NCBI GenBank assembly: GCA_960531495.1
Contig: OY482847.1
Location: 18,644,566-18,708,565, forward strand
DNA: 64,000 nt
Origin: Zeus faber
Lineage: Eukaryota > Chordata > Actinopteri > Zeiformes > Zeidae
Direction: 5' to 3'
This document shows positions 23,287 to 41,309 of this stretch, in pieces; the first letter of the stretch is position 1; each line of letters starts with the position of its first letter. Below the pieces are notes generated by a model. The model was not told the origin of the DNA. It made no database searches and worked only from the letters and a program-made list of their open reading frames with translations. The translations under genes were made by a program, and so were the position numbers.

Positions 23287-26193
23287 GTTAGAACTCTGAG
23301 ACCCTAAATTCAAGAATACGTTGGACTTTTTTTTCTTCAATTTTTACAAGCTCTTAAATAAGAAAAAAGTCGAAATATCTTATGCTTCAAAGGCTTTCTC
23401 TTATACGATGTAGACACAAGCATATATGAATGAAAACAGCTAATGAAAGCGGAGTATGTCTGAAAGAATTTGTATCGGTATCCTTTGGTTGGTACGTGGC
23501 GGTTTGTCCAATCAAATTAAAGTGTCATATGACCATATGGACAAATACAATTAACAAAATCAAGGGGAAAATCCAAAGGTATTGATGATTTGGAGGAACT
23601 GAAACAACTAATGTCAAAGGAAACAGGACTAATAGACTATGACATTGAAGCACTTACCGCGCAGGATGACTTGGATGTTGAAGTTCACACTGCATTGGAT
23701 TACTTGGATGGGATAAGGAAAACCAGTATCAAAAGATTAATGCAAACCGTGCCCGTGGATCAGAGGACTCTGGCAAACGCAATGAATCCTAACGCAAGCC
23801 TAAGTAAATCAGATAAATTCAGTTATTTGAAATAAGTTTCTAACTGATAGTGCAGAAATGCGGTTGCAGGCTTGGCTTTTAAATTCTGATAGTGCAATCA
23901 ACATACCACACCGATTCGGCTGTAAGGATGTGGATTTCAATGTGCATTTGAACGAGCGATTGAATCTAACCTCAGTTCAAAGGACCAAGCAGAAAATTGC
24001 ATAATGCAAACTGAATATGAACATGAAAAGCAGGCGCGCAGTCTAGAACGTATAGGTGGGGTTATCAGATACTTATGGAAAGCCTACTATGATGCAAATA
24101 ATTCCTGAAGAAATAGCCCCTCAGTTCACGCCTCAAAGCTGTCCCGATAACGCATTCAATGTATTAAAAAAAAAAAAAAACAGCTGGTGGGATTTGCGCC
24201 AAAGGAACTGGAGAAATGAGAGAGAACGGATGATCTGACCCTAAAGAGGGAAAGAGGGGTCGGGCAGGACTCACAACTCTGCCCGTACAGCCAGTCCAAG
24301 ATGCAAGCGTAGCCAAAGCGAACAAAGGTGGCAGTATTGCCAACAGCTGATAGGCAACTTTGAATCGCTGGAGATGGGAATACCTCATGAGTGTGAGATA
24401 GGCGCACAATGTCCAAGTAGTGACCAAAACCATTCCGTTCAAGGTTGGCCATCCACTACCGCAGGAGGATACAGTCCCCCAAGCACATGTGGAGAATAGG
24501 ACGCATTGAACAAATGTTTATCGGAAGAGGTGGAAAGATTTGATCAAGTGGCATGAGATTACCCTCAAATGTGATCCTTAAAAGGGTCAGTTCAGCTGCT
24601 TTGCCCCCCGGAGACGGATGCGGAGTTGGATGAATGGTCTGCAGCTCGTGCAGCTCGGAGTTTGTGACAAAAAATGATGAAACAGAGCCTGCTTACCTTG
24701 AAGGCCATACATGGTAAATGACATCACAGTAAATGACGTCACAGTAAGAGGGACCAGCGACCACAACTACAACATGCGCGCACCCAGGTCTACCTTAATC
24801 GGCCTCCCCGCTGCCGGACAGAAGTAGGCCTATTTGCCAATATTGCTCCCTTTTCTGCTTAATTTAGAGGTGTAACCAATAAGAAATAGACTTTGCATAT
24901 AGAACCTTGCTCATTTTGCCCATTTCATGATCCATTAGGTCATGAAATGAGATGAGCGGACTCAAGATACATCAATTCTCTGTTAGCTATTAACTGGTAA
25001 TGTCATATATCAAATCAGCAAAAAAGTTATGGCTTCTGAACATAGATGATAAATAAAAATATATTTATTTTGGGGTATAGTGTACATATATGCAATTCTA
25101 AAGTGCCAAATAGTATCAAGATGTATTTGCCACTCTAGACAAAAAGATGGTAGTGCATTGTAAAAACAATGATTTGTTTGATAACTTGGCAAATACAATA
25201 AGTAGTTCCATGTTATATCACCATCTTTTAATATACTGACACAAAATACAGTATACATCAAACATTACACAGATTCAAATAAACATTTGTGTTTTTTCAA
25301 AGAGTAGACTTTTTCCATTATTTCAAATCAGACCGGTAGCTTAATATGGTTTTCACTTTTGCATAGGTGTCTGACCAATTAAAAAAAAAAAAGCAATATG
25401 TTTTCAACTAACCTCCAAAGAGCTACTTTTATTTTAAATGTATACAAAAAAAATGTTTTCCTCTAGGCCATAACCCACTTTCAAAATTAAAATGAAACTC
25501 ATACACAGGACAGAAGTATTTGCCCCCATACAGCTGGAAGCTCAGTTGCTTCACTTTTGATGGATACAAATTTGGTCTAGGTCATCAGTTATTATATCCG
25601 TGTTCCAATTCAATTATATCGCAGCAGTACACAGGACATTAAGTAATGTTTGGTATTTTTTTTAAATAACTAGTTCCCTAAGAGTTCCCCATTATTAACC
25701 AATCTTGAAATTGTTGAGCAATGTTTGACTAGACATCCAATGACTTGTTTTCCTGAGTTGTTTTGAGTGTACATGTAAATGCATGATCATTTTAAGTAAG
25801 AAAGGAGCATAATAAACCGTTTACTTATACTCGCAGCTGTGCAGCAATCAATATAACCGGAAGGATGTTGCAGATAACACAAAAGATGACATTTAAGCTC
25901 GTAATCAGCATGCTCAAGCAGTGGCCCAAAGTGAATTCATATGCACAAGTTCAAAAAAGGCACATTTAGTTGACATGTTTGAAGTGCATGTCAACAACAC
26001 TATAATTTATAATATACTTGTTTGTGGGACTGCCATCAATAGTGTACTTCTTTTACCTAACATACAAATAAAACAAATGCTCATGGTTTAAAAACAAAAA
26101 ACAACAACTGACTTAAATCACCTGTTAAATGTTTGTATTCCTACCTTGTGCCAATATAGTAGAGGGACAACAAATAGACTATTACTCTGGAAT
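23287..26193. other. Spacer: unassigned ORF, CRE-like site, rab27a 3' UTR
   Basis: An open frame on the plus strand (ATG at 23590, stop near 23835, 81 codons) has plausible composition (MEELKQLMSKETGLIDYD, SIKRLMQTVPVDQRTLAN) but I recognise no family. Its continuation to 24700 is broken by stops, so it may be a retroelement or processed remnant. TGACGTCA lies at 24734-24741. From about 25000 to 26193 the DNA is AT-rich and probably holds the rab27a 3' UTR; TTTATT at 25428-25433 is one possible minus-strand poly(A) signal. Confidence 0.4.
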
Positions 26194-31689
<5,496 letters not shown>

Positions 31690-31690
<1 letters not shown>

Positions 31691-31997
31691 CGTGCAAGCA
31701 CAGGTTGTTTATAATTGTCGTAACTAGTGCATACCAGAGTTTCTAAGATGTTTCAAGGGCAGAGTTTAACAAAACGACAATGATCCAGTCCTCAGCATGC
31801 CCACTCAAGACGGTCTCACGGAGCCCCGAAGCCCCGCCTCCCGCTGGCTCGCTGTTTATTGAAGGTTTAGTAATACAACACGTGTGGCTTGTCCAAATTG
31901 CACCGATTTTGTCGCTGCACATCCTTGGGTTCCCAGCAATACACCCGCCAAGTGTGAAGTAGATCGGATGAACTGTTGTCGAGATAAACGAAGGGCG

Positions 31998-32037
<40 letters not shown>

Positions 32038-32060
32038 GTCAGTCAGTCAGTCAGTCATCC
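31690..32060 (-). repeat. Dispersed repeat, copy D, with (ACAG)n end
   Basis: Reverse-complement relative of copies A to C: CTCGCTGTTTATTGAAGGTT, TTGTCCAAATTGCACCGATT, GCCAAGTGTGAAGTAGATCG and GTTGTCGAGATAA. It ends at the 5' side of the element in a run of ACAG and then AGTC tetranucleotides (about 32000-32056), so the element's GTCTGTCTGTC start has expanded into a microsatellite here. Confidence 0.7.
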
Positions 32061-32877
32061 CTGGGATACTGATCCATTTGTGTCACATGTGCAGCAGGTT
32101 TACAGGATGTTCCAGAACCATGATGTAACATTTTAACTCATCAGCTGGTTATGCACTGTTATAGCTGTATCTTCATGCATGGTATCTGCAGGTATGAGTT
32201 CAATTTAATGCTTTTTCAGACCTTTTTACACATTTTTAACAAAAATGTGGGATGAAATAACTCTTTTATTCAAATGAGTATTTTGGGTAGATATAAACGG
32301 TTGGTACTACATATTTGAGGTGGGTATTAGGAAGAAACAGAGCAGGTTGAACGGGATGGTTCTGTTATTTGAACAGTTTCCTTCGGGTCAGGTAGGAAAG
32401 CAAGTTATTAGGAACTGTACACAGAACTTTTGGGTAGGGAAGCGCAAAGATTTTCTTGGGTTTCTCTGCACAGCGTGACTCGTACAAAGTGAGTTGGATT
32501 AATCGAGCCCATTCTGTGGGCAGTGGGCAGACTTTGTGTTTTATTACATGAGAAGTATTTGCCCTGACGCAGGAGGACTCGACCCATTGTGACAGATAAT
32601 AAAACAAGTATGTTAAAATAAAGACGTCATAAATTCAAATGTGAGACGGAGGATCTCCTGACTCCCGAGGCTGAACATTTGTCAAACTGAACTTGACATT
32701 GCTTAAGGACCCACTGCGACATTGTGTCCCACCAGTAGCTGCAGCAGCAGAGCTTTGAATTACTGCAGGCAGCTCCCACTACTCATACACGTCAGATAAC
32801 AAAAGTTGGCTTTATTTAGGCAGGACCCACCCTGGGCAAGTGTCCAACTCCAGAGCACTCATTCCATGTACATATAA

Positions 32878-32879
<2 letters not shown>

Positions 32880-32914
<35 letters not shown>
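32880..32914. repeat. (TG)n microsatellite
   Basis: Short pure TG run followed by TATATAG, in the rab27a upstream region. Confidence 0.9.
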
Positions 32915-32918
<4 letters not shown>

Positions 32919-33078
32919 GAGTCTGTTAATTTCATTGTCATCTATATTTCAGTTTTATATCTTATTCCTATTTTTTACGTTTTTGTTTTTTTTTCTATTT
33001 GCACAGTGCCCATCTCACAGTCTCTGGAGGCTGCCAGAACAAACAAGGAAAGACTGACACATGCTGATTAAAACTACT

Positions 33079-34050
<972 letters not shown>

Positions 34051-35009
34051 TTGACATGGATGAACATTCACAAAAAAAGAAAGCAAACTAAAAACAAAAC
34101 CCACACTGCCTCAAGTGACCAACGAAAATTAACAAAGAATCAATGAGCAGAGGAAGGCAAACTTTGTGTAAAGTAAGTTTGACCATCTCAAGAGCTGGAT
34201 GTCGGGGCAGTTTTGAATGGAATTCTGGGAGCACCCAACGCAGACAACCTCATGGATTTGCACTATAAGGACACTTAATGAAAAGCCATGAAGTATCAAT
34301 GGTACATTTATTTCCACGTAGCTATTGGTTTCATCTCAATCGTTTGTAGAGTTCTCTCGAATCAATTCAAATACGCTGTACATATCGGCAAGGCTGTAGG
34401 GATTAGGGGTACTGTATATACTTTTCAGAGGTTGGCGGATTACCAAGGGGGTGGGTATACTGTCCTGCATGTTTCAACGGATTGATCAATTCCAATCAAT
34501 CAATTCCATCGATGTAAAACTACTCATCTAACTTCTTGGAGACTTACCTGTCAGTTAACCAGTCAACGATGACCTTGAATTTCAATTGAGTAAGGACAAG
34601 CTTACTCAATTGTTTAAAATACAGTGGAATTGGGCAATCATTTACACTTTTATTACTTACATTACTTTTCAGGCTTTATTATATAGTTAAGCTGTTCACA
34701 TTGATGGCAGAGGTTATTGCAGCCAGACAACTTACAATGGAGTATGATTATTGAGGTCTTGAATGGTGTGTGTGTGTGCCACCCTGCCATGGACTGGTAT
34801 CTTATTCAGGCTGTCCTGTAATAAGAAGAGTCCTCGCAACCCTGAACAGAAATAAACAGGGGAAGGAAATGGATGGATAGACACAGAACATCTCACAGCA
34901 ATGAGGCATAAAACTCCACGAAGCAAGGTAAATTGGCATATAAAATATTTTATTTCTCTCAATGACCAACACAATGCAGGTTAGGGAAATATTCTTCGAT
35001 ATTGCCCTC
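34051..35009. other. Spacer with SINE-like tail
   Basis: Between the CpG-rich segment and pigbos1. The stretch at about 34770-34880 (CCACCCTGCCATGGACTGGT, CCTGAACAGAAATAAACAGG, GAAATGGATGGATAG) matches the 3' end typical of fish SINEs with a GGATGG-type tail. No coding exon is seen. Confidence 0.5.
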
Positions 35010-35264
35010 TTAAGCTTTGGCCGCAGGTCCCGAAAGTTCCCCAGCCACTGACACAGTTCCTTGTGGTTCTACTTGTCCAGAATTTTCTGGAAGTGAAGAT
35101 TTATTTTGTCCCAATTGACCGTCATTTTCTGGCACATCCTGTTTTTGCGGTCCCGGGCTCCTCGGTATGGGATCAAAATAAGGTCTGTAAATATAAACAC
35201 CTCCAATGACGCCAAGCAACGTGGCGAAGGCCATCTGTGTAAAAGGCATTCTTCGTCTGAACAT
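35010..35264 (-). CDS. pigbos1: PIGBOS1-like mitochondrial outer-membrane microprotein, 84 aa
   Basis: Single coding exon, ATG at 35264 and TAA at 35010-35012. The N-terminus MFRRRMPFTQMAFATLLGVI plus GGVYIYRPYFD matches the short PIGBOS1 family: a basic start, then one hydrophobic segment (about residues 8-25), ending in the conserved Tyr/Phe-rich PYF. In mammals PIGBOS1 is about 54 aa, sits in the mitochondrial outer membrane and binds ER-resident CLCC1, tuning the unfolded protein response. Here the C-terminus is longer (Pro/Gln/Glu-rich, no fold visible). It lies head-to-head with pigb, 1.84 kb between start codons, as the name (PIGB opposite strand) describes. Confidence 0.9.
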   Translation of the reverse strand: MFRRRMPFTQMAFATLLGVIGGVYIYRPYFDPIPRSPGPQKQDVPENDGQLGQNKSSLPENSGQVEPQGTVSVAGELSGPAAKA

Positions 35265-36666
35265 GGTCGCTCTTCATCGAGTCGCAAGACGATCCTGGAA
35301 GAACGGAACAGACACGTTAGAGAAAATCTTAAATAGGAAGACGAGAAGGAAGGACAATTCTTTATATAAATTGCCATGTATGGAGTGGGTGACATTTGCA
35401 GAGAAATCATGGCACTATTGCTCTTCATAATGATATAAGCAACATATATGAGCAACTTCACAATCTGGTTCATGAACAACAAAACCTAAAGTTGTAAATA
35501 ACATTACACTAGGAATAAAATGGTTTCATTTCTTTAAGGCCGAGTAGATCCCTGGATTAGACCCTTTTAGGGGGGCGCGTCAGCTACTGGAAGGGGAACT
35601 TTTGGTTCGGTTGAGGTTGTAGTGACAGCGCACGGACAGGTACCACTAGCACTACGTCACGGTGAATAAGACGCAACCGCCGCTGGTGTTATTCTGCAAC
35701 ACTTTAAAAGATTCCGATCCAACATGTAATTTGATCCGGTGGCGCCGCATGATTTTTATTTTTTTTCTCCCGGCAAAATCGTCAAGGTCAACAGAGCATT
35801 CCCACCCACACCAAATTTTGTGTTTGTCAGACGACACATGTGACTGGGTGACAGTACGACCTGAGGTGGATCTGTGGATCTGTGGCACCGTTCGCACACG
35901 GACGCGGTGAGATCCGTACCCTCAAACCTTATTCCCTTTATGATATTTTCAACTTGTCAGTCATGGAGTTCGATAAACTAAAAATTGAACCTGTCAAACT
36001 CAGTATTGACAGACGCAGTTGGAGGTCCGTTGTGAATTACGCTGCGGCTGGTTCTCATGTTGTGTGACTCTATAGGACAAGTAGGGCGCAGAGAGAAAGA
36101 ACCGATGCTGCAGCACGCTCGGTGCATGTTCTAAATGCGATCAACGTACAAGCAGAAACGGCGCGACATGTTTTAATTTAAAAAAAAACACAAAAAAACA
36201 AAAGCTCGTTTTGAAAGACTTCTTTTCAATCCGTCTGCCAGGACCGACGTGAACTATTATGAAGAGAAGACCCAATAGTTCGTATCCTGCAGCTAGTAAA
36301 ACGTGACGTAGGCTATGGAACCACGACCTGGCCGCGTGGGACTTAGACATTTTACGGGGCGCCCGCACAGCGACGGGCTTCATGCAAACCTACCGAGGAA
36401 ACGTTTTGTATCCCAACTTCACCCGAAACGAGCGAGACTCCTCGTCGGGGAGTCAACACACGCCGTTCCGGGCTCTGCTGGGCCAGGGGACCGGCGTGAC
36501 GCCATCGCGTTGGAGGTCAAAACGAGGATCGCCTCCTCTCGCGAGGCGTTGTATAACGCGGAAAACTTTGGTAATAAAAAAAAAAAACCAAAACAACCCT
36601 GCTAGAATTACACATACTAGTCAGGCCAACACACACACTGTTCTATCCATGCTGCTGCCACTGACC

Positions 36667-36706
<40 letters not shown>

Positions 36707-37107
36707 GTAAGACGACGTGCAATTTGGAATAAAGGCTTTGGAGCCTTTATTGTGAAGTCTGCGCAGAGGCGTTTTAACGGATGTGTGTTTAGAACAAGGA
36801 AGTGGTTCCGGAAGTTGTGGTGTTGACAACTTAGCGTGTTGTTATTACTGTGCATAGAATCCAAGTATTTTGGGAGAACGGATTTATCAATATTCATCAT
36901 CACGCCGCTGTAGTCCATGACACAACCACTCTTTTTTTTGGTCTTTAGTTTGATTGAATTCGAATTGAAAATGAATTGTTGGTGGCCTTCCTAGCTTATT
37001 TATTGGCGGGAATTAAAAACCGTCTGACTGCTGAACCTTTGTTGTTTTACTAAACGACGTGTTTATAAATCTTACACATCGATGGTGCAGATGATCCCTG
37101 GACCGAC
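35265..37107. promoter_or_regulatory. Divergent pigbos1/pigb intergenic region, CpG-rich patches
   Basis: Contains the 5' sides of both genes. CpG-rich patches lie at about 35565-35640 (GGGGGGCGCGTCAG) and 36290-36560 (with ACGTGACGTAGG, a CRE-like word). A (TG)n run sits at 36669-36705. The open frames at 36315-36605 and 36382-36732 do not look like a PIGB N-terminus. A bidirectional or twin promoter here is inferred from gene orientation. Confidence 0.45.
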
Positions 37108-40100
37108 ATGGCGATGGAGAAGCTTCGTGCGCGCTTTAGATTTGGGAATAAAGTCGACCCTGTCAAGCTGAGGAGAAGAAAATCCCAATTGTACAACAAC
37201 CCAGATGCCTGTCCACTTAATAATGGTGGGTCCCTTGTTTATAACAACGTTTCTTTCTAACAAAAAATGCCGAGGCTAGAGGTCTTTAAAAAAATATATA
37301 ACTATGCTTCCATGTCCAAACATGTGCATATCTGTCTCGCATACTTACAAATAAAGCTATCACAATCTCATAAACTATCTTACATTGAAATTGTGTTGTT
37401 TTTTTTATTCCACAGGCATGTTGCCATTCAATATTGCCCTATTTACCGTGGCATTCAGACTTGTGAATTGCTTCCTGGTGCAAACCAGTTTTGTCCCTGA
37501 TGAATACTGGCAGTCCCTAGAAGTTTCCCACCGCATGGTTTTTGAATATCCTTTTCAAAACTCTTGTCACAGTTCCCCAAATTGTCGGTGCGTTATATCA
37601 GCGATGGGGATTTGCTGGTGACCAAATAACACTGTTAGCGCTCATAATGATCACTATTTCAACCTTGACATTTATTTCACCTATGGGTATCTGACCTGGG
37701 AATGGAAGGCCGGAATAAGAGGCTTCACCTACCCGCTCATCTTTGCTTCTATATACAAGATCTTGCACCTAATCGGCTCTGACTTGGTTGTTATCTTGGC
37801 AAGTCAATGTCCTTTTCTACTATATTTCCCCATTTTTTGTCTTTGTGTTGGAATAATCGTACTAATACCGGTGTGATCCTATCTACAGGTATGGCTTCCC
37901 AGAATAATTCAGGCACTGCTTGCTTCAATTGCAGATGTAAAAATCTACTCCCTCATCCAATCAGTGGAACAACCTGATGTTGTGAAATGGACGGTAAAGA
38001 TTCAGCATGCGTGTGCTGTAATGTTGTCCAGTGTGAGCAAGAAGCCATTTGTTCTGTTAATGTTAAGGATACTTTGTTTTATTTGATTAAGTATTATTGC
38101 ATTATTATTATTATTATGATGTTGAGCGCTCTTTGGAACCTCGAAACCTTTCAAGTTTGAGTGCAAGGATCAATAATCAAAATTTCCAATAATTTAATCG
38201 TCTGAATTCATTGGCCATCTTACCTCCAGTGGACTCTTCTCCATAAACTCACTCTTGACTTGCCTTACCCTTTTCTTTTGTTGCCAGTTTTTCTGCCAGC
38301 TCAGCTCCTGGTTCACCTGGTATTGTTGTACCAGGACTATGACCAACACCATGGAGACCACACTCACTACTCTGGCTCTTTTTTACTACCCTCTGCCAGG
38401 CTCCAAAACACAAAGCAGGTCGGAGCTCATTGCAATTTAAGTTTTCTTTCTTAAAATGACTTTCAGCGTTACCACCTTGAAAATAAATTTTCCCTTTTTT
38501 TTGCAGTAAAAAGTATTTGACCCTAGTTGCTTTGGCAGCTCTCATTCGTCCGACAGCATTAATTGTTTGGTTTCCTCTGTTGGTGTACCACTTCTGTTGG
38601 GCAGATAAGAAGCTGAGGCTCATAACTCATCGCTGCATCCCCATAGGGTTAGTACTTCCAACTGTAATATTGTTGTAATAATTTGTCAACTCCTTTCACG
38701 TTTAGCATATTCCTAATTTCTGTTCTTTCTCTCAGGGCTTTGTTTCTTGTGTGTTCAACTTTAATTGACTGCCTATTCTATGGCAAGGTACAGAATATCG
38801 TTATGAATGTAATCATTTCCATATCTATGTTTTTAAGTGGGGGCCATATCTAATAATTGCTATCTTTTCCATAGTGGACCCTGGTGCAGTACAACTTCCT
38901 GAAGTTTAATGTTTTACATAATGTGGCTGACTTCTATGGCTCTCATCCTTGGCATTGGTACTTAACCCAAGGCTTCCCAGCTGTGATTGGTCCTCATTTA
39001 CCATTCTTCCTCCATGGGTGCATCCTGGCATCAAAAAGATACAGAATACTGTTGGTAGCAATAGTCTGGACAATAACAGTTTACAGGTAACATTGATTAA
39101 AAAAAAAACATTTATATATAGTGTGTGTGTGTGTGTGTGTGTGTATATGTATGTATATATATATATATATATATAATATTACTTAAATGTGCCCTATGAA
39201 GACAAAAATGCTTAGTATTTAACATTTTCTTTCAGTTTCCTTCCACACAAGGAATTCCGTTTCATCTACACCGTGCTGCCCTTCTGTATGGTGTTCTGTG
39301 GTATGTGCTTAATTTCTGGTTAACGCCTTTTTCCTGGTAATGAAACGTATGTCTTCTAATCATGCTTTATCTTAAATGGCCACAGGGAGATCTTTGGCAA
39401 ATATTAAAATTTGGAGACGAGCTGTGGCATGTGGCTTGTTGGTGGCCAACCTGGCTCCAGCTCTGTACACAGGCTTGGTACACCAGCGCGGGACCCTGGA
39501 TGTTATGAGCCATCTCCAGGGACTGTGTGACATCGGCAGCAACTCCACCTCTGTCAAACCAGAGGTCCTTTTCCTCATGCCATGTCACTCCACACCCTTC
39601 TACAGGTAGATCGCGCGAGACCAGGGGGACTGTAACTGTATTGCTTTTTTCCCCACGCTATTAGTTTGAAGGCCAGAATATAACTAGTTGAATCATAGAC
39701 CTAAGGATTGCAACACATCCCAAAATAAATACGAAAATGCGATTTACGTGTTGTCCACTTGTTCCAGGTCAGGTTACAATAGGCTAGGTTAGCATGTAAC
39801 CGAGGCAGAGTTTGGAGGGCTAGACATCTGGGCTTGCTGCTCTTGCAGGGGAAGCATCTTGCAGTGATGCAAAAGTGCTGAAGCAGAGCTGTTACTTGTA
39901 AATTCAGATAGTCCTCATGCTTATTCAGCGCCACCTCTGCAAGCCTAAACAGTGTTTAGAATATATATATTTTTTATCTATCATATGTAGCTGTTCCAAT
40001 TTTCTGCGAATCATATTTTAGGACTTCATGAGGAGGGATTCACACACTTGTTTGTGTATGAATCCCTACTCATTTAATACCGTGGACCTTAATTCAAAAT

Positions 40101-40503
40101 TGTGCTTTCAGCCACATGCATTGCCAAATAAGGATGAGATTCCTAGAATGCCCTCCTGATCTCGGAGAAGCCGATTACGTTGAAGAAGCCAGGATATTCA
40201 GTGATGATCCTCTTCGCTGGCTTAGGAATTCATTTCCATACAAGTCATCTCTGCCAACACATCTCGTTATGTTCGACGTTTTGGAAAAGGTAAAAGACAA
40301 AAACTATAATACGTAATCGTTAACGCAAGCGTAATTTCTTACAAATGATCCGCCTGAGTGTTGTCCTTAATGTTTGTCTATCAATCTAGGAAATCTCAAC
40401 CTTCTTGGAAGGAAACAAATTCATGAGATCAACAGAGCTATTTCATACCCATTTTCCTGAAGGGAGGGTGGGAGGAAGAATCGTCATCTATGAAAGACAA
40501 TAA
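37108..40503 (+). CDS. pigb: PIGB, GPI mannosyltransferase 3, complete, 12 coding exons
   Basis: Exons: 37108-37225, 37416-37545, 37681-37798, 37889-37993, 38288-38418, 38507-38647, 38736-38787, 38875-39086, 39236-39300, 39386-39605, 40112-40289, 40390-40503 (TAA). They total 1584 nt, 527 aa (human about 554). Pigb is a multi-pass ER enzyme that adds the third mannose of the GPI anchor from dolichol-phosphate-mannose (GT-C fold, family GT22). The lumenal catalytic motif is intact: [15 protein letters not shown], with D68 and E69. Other family blocks are [52 protein letters not shown] and [16 protein letters not shown]. The start ([10 protein letters not shown]) follows an upstream in-frame stop. 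Intron 2 is AT-AC (U12-type) and intron 3 is GC-AG. Confidence 0.95.
37546..37680 (+). other. pigb: AT-AC (U12-type) intron in pigb
   Basis: The exon ends MVF plus GA, and the intron starts ATATCCTTTT, the U12 5' splice-site consensus. Near the 3' end ACCTTGAC matches the U12 branch-point consensus, and the intron ends TTTATTTCAC. Joining GA to CTATGGGTAT gives [12 protein letters not shown], which matches the family. No GT-AG alternative keeps the frame here. Length 135 bp. Confidence 0.92.
37799..37888 (+). other. pigb: GC-AG intron in pigb
   Basis: Donor TTG|GCAAGT, acceptor ATCTACAG|GTATGG. The joined frame reads [15 protein letters not shown], matching the family, with 35 in-frame codons in the next exon. 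The rest of the donor fits U1 strongly, as is usual for GC donors. Confidence 0.88.
39119..39176. repeat. (GT)n followed by (TA)n microsatellite in pigb intron 8
   Basis: GT repeat at about 39121-39146, then TA repeat to about 39174. Confidence 0.9.
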
Positions 40504-41309
40504 CCAACACTGGGAAATGTTCATTATTGAAAATGATTTATTTGAATGTTGTACTTGAATATTTTTTTTATTTACAGCAATAAAGTCACTTAAAATGTGG
40601 AAGCAACATGACCAAATTACATTGAGATGGAACTTTAATAAGCAGCAATTATTTTCTGTCACATATCATTTTTAAATATTGCATAAAATGACCAGCTCGA
40701 TTAAAACAAGCTGAAGTAGGAATGTTTTAAGATATGAATTAAAATTTAAAAGCAAACCACACTCATCAATACTAGAACCACATCAAAGTTATTGTAAAAG
40801 CAATCAAACCAACAAGGCATAACACACAAGGATGTTCACAAGTATTTTTGCAGTTAATCTTTTGGTTTTAGTAACAGTTCTGTACCTAAAAGGTGAACCT
40901 GCGGGGAATCTCTGGAAATATTGAGTTCTGGCTACTAAAGGATCATGAACTCCTTACGTTCAATTCCTTTAAAAGCATTCATGTTTGAAAATGTTACTCA
41001 GGGTTCTCTATAAAGGCTCCAAACAATACAGCCGTGCACATTGGCTGTTGTGCCTTCAATAACCTACGACTGCTCAAGATTCAAACTCAAAACAATTTAA
41101 ATGTAAAACACTTTGTGCACGTCAGACATGTATGTCTCACTTTATTCTCTTCAACAATGTAAAGACTGCTTTACTAAACACATAAACTAGTGGACAATCA
41201 GTAGCAACAAAGAACATTGTGCAACATTACAAAAACATTAACGAAATCCGAATGATTTCCATTATGAAAATTTGCAACTATCACATACGGCAACTATGGG
41301 AAGTAAATA
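40504..41309. other. Convergent 3' ends of pigb and ccpg1 with poly(A) signals
   Basis: The two stop codons are only about 807 bp apart. AATAAA at 40579-40584 is 76 bp past the pigb stop. TTTATT at 41141-41146 is a minus-strand AATAAA about 165 bp past the ccpg1 stop. The DNA between is AT-rich and has no gene. Confidence 0.65.

Noticed and set aside
31990-32060. Repeated ACAG/AGTC units as a CRISPR-like array
   Set aside because: Simple tetranucleotide microsatellite without spacers, in a vertebrate genome.
36315-36732. ORFs in the CpG-rich stretch before pigb as an alternative PIGB N-terminus
   Set aside because: No match to PIGB. The exon at 37108 has an in-frame upstream stop and leads directly into the conserved frame.
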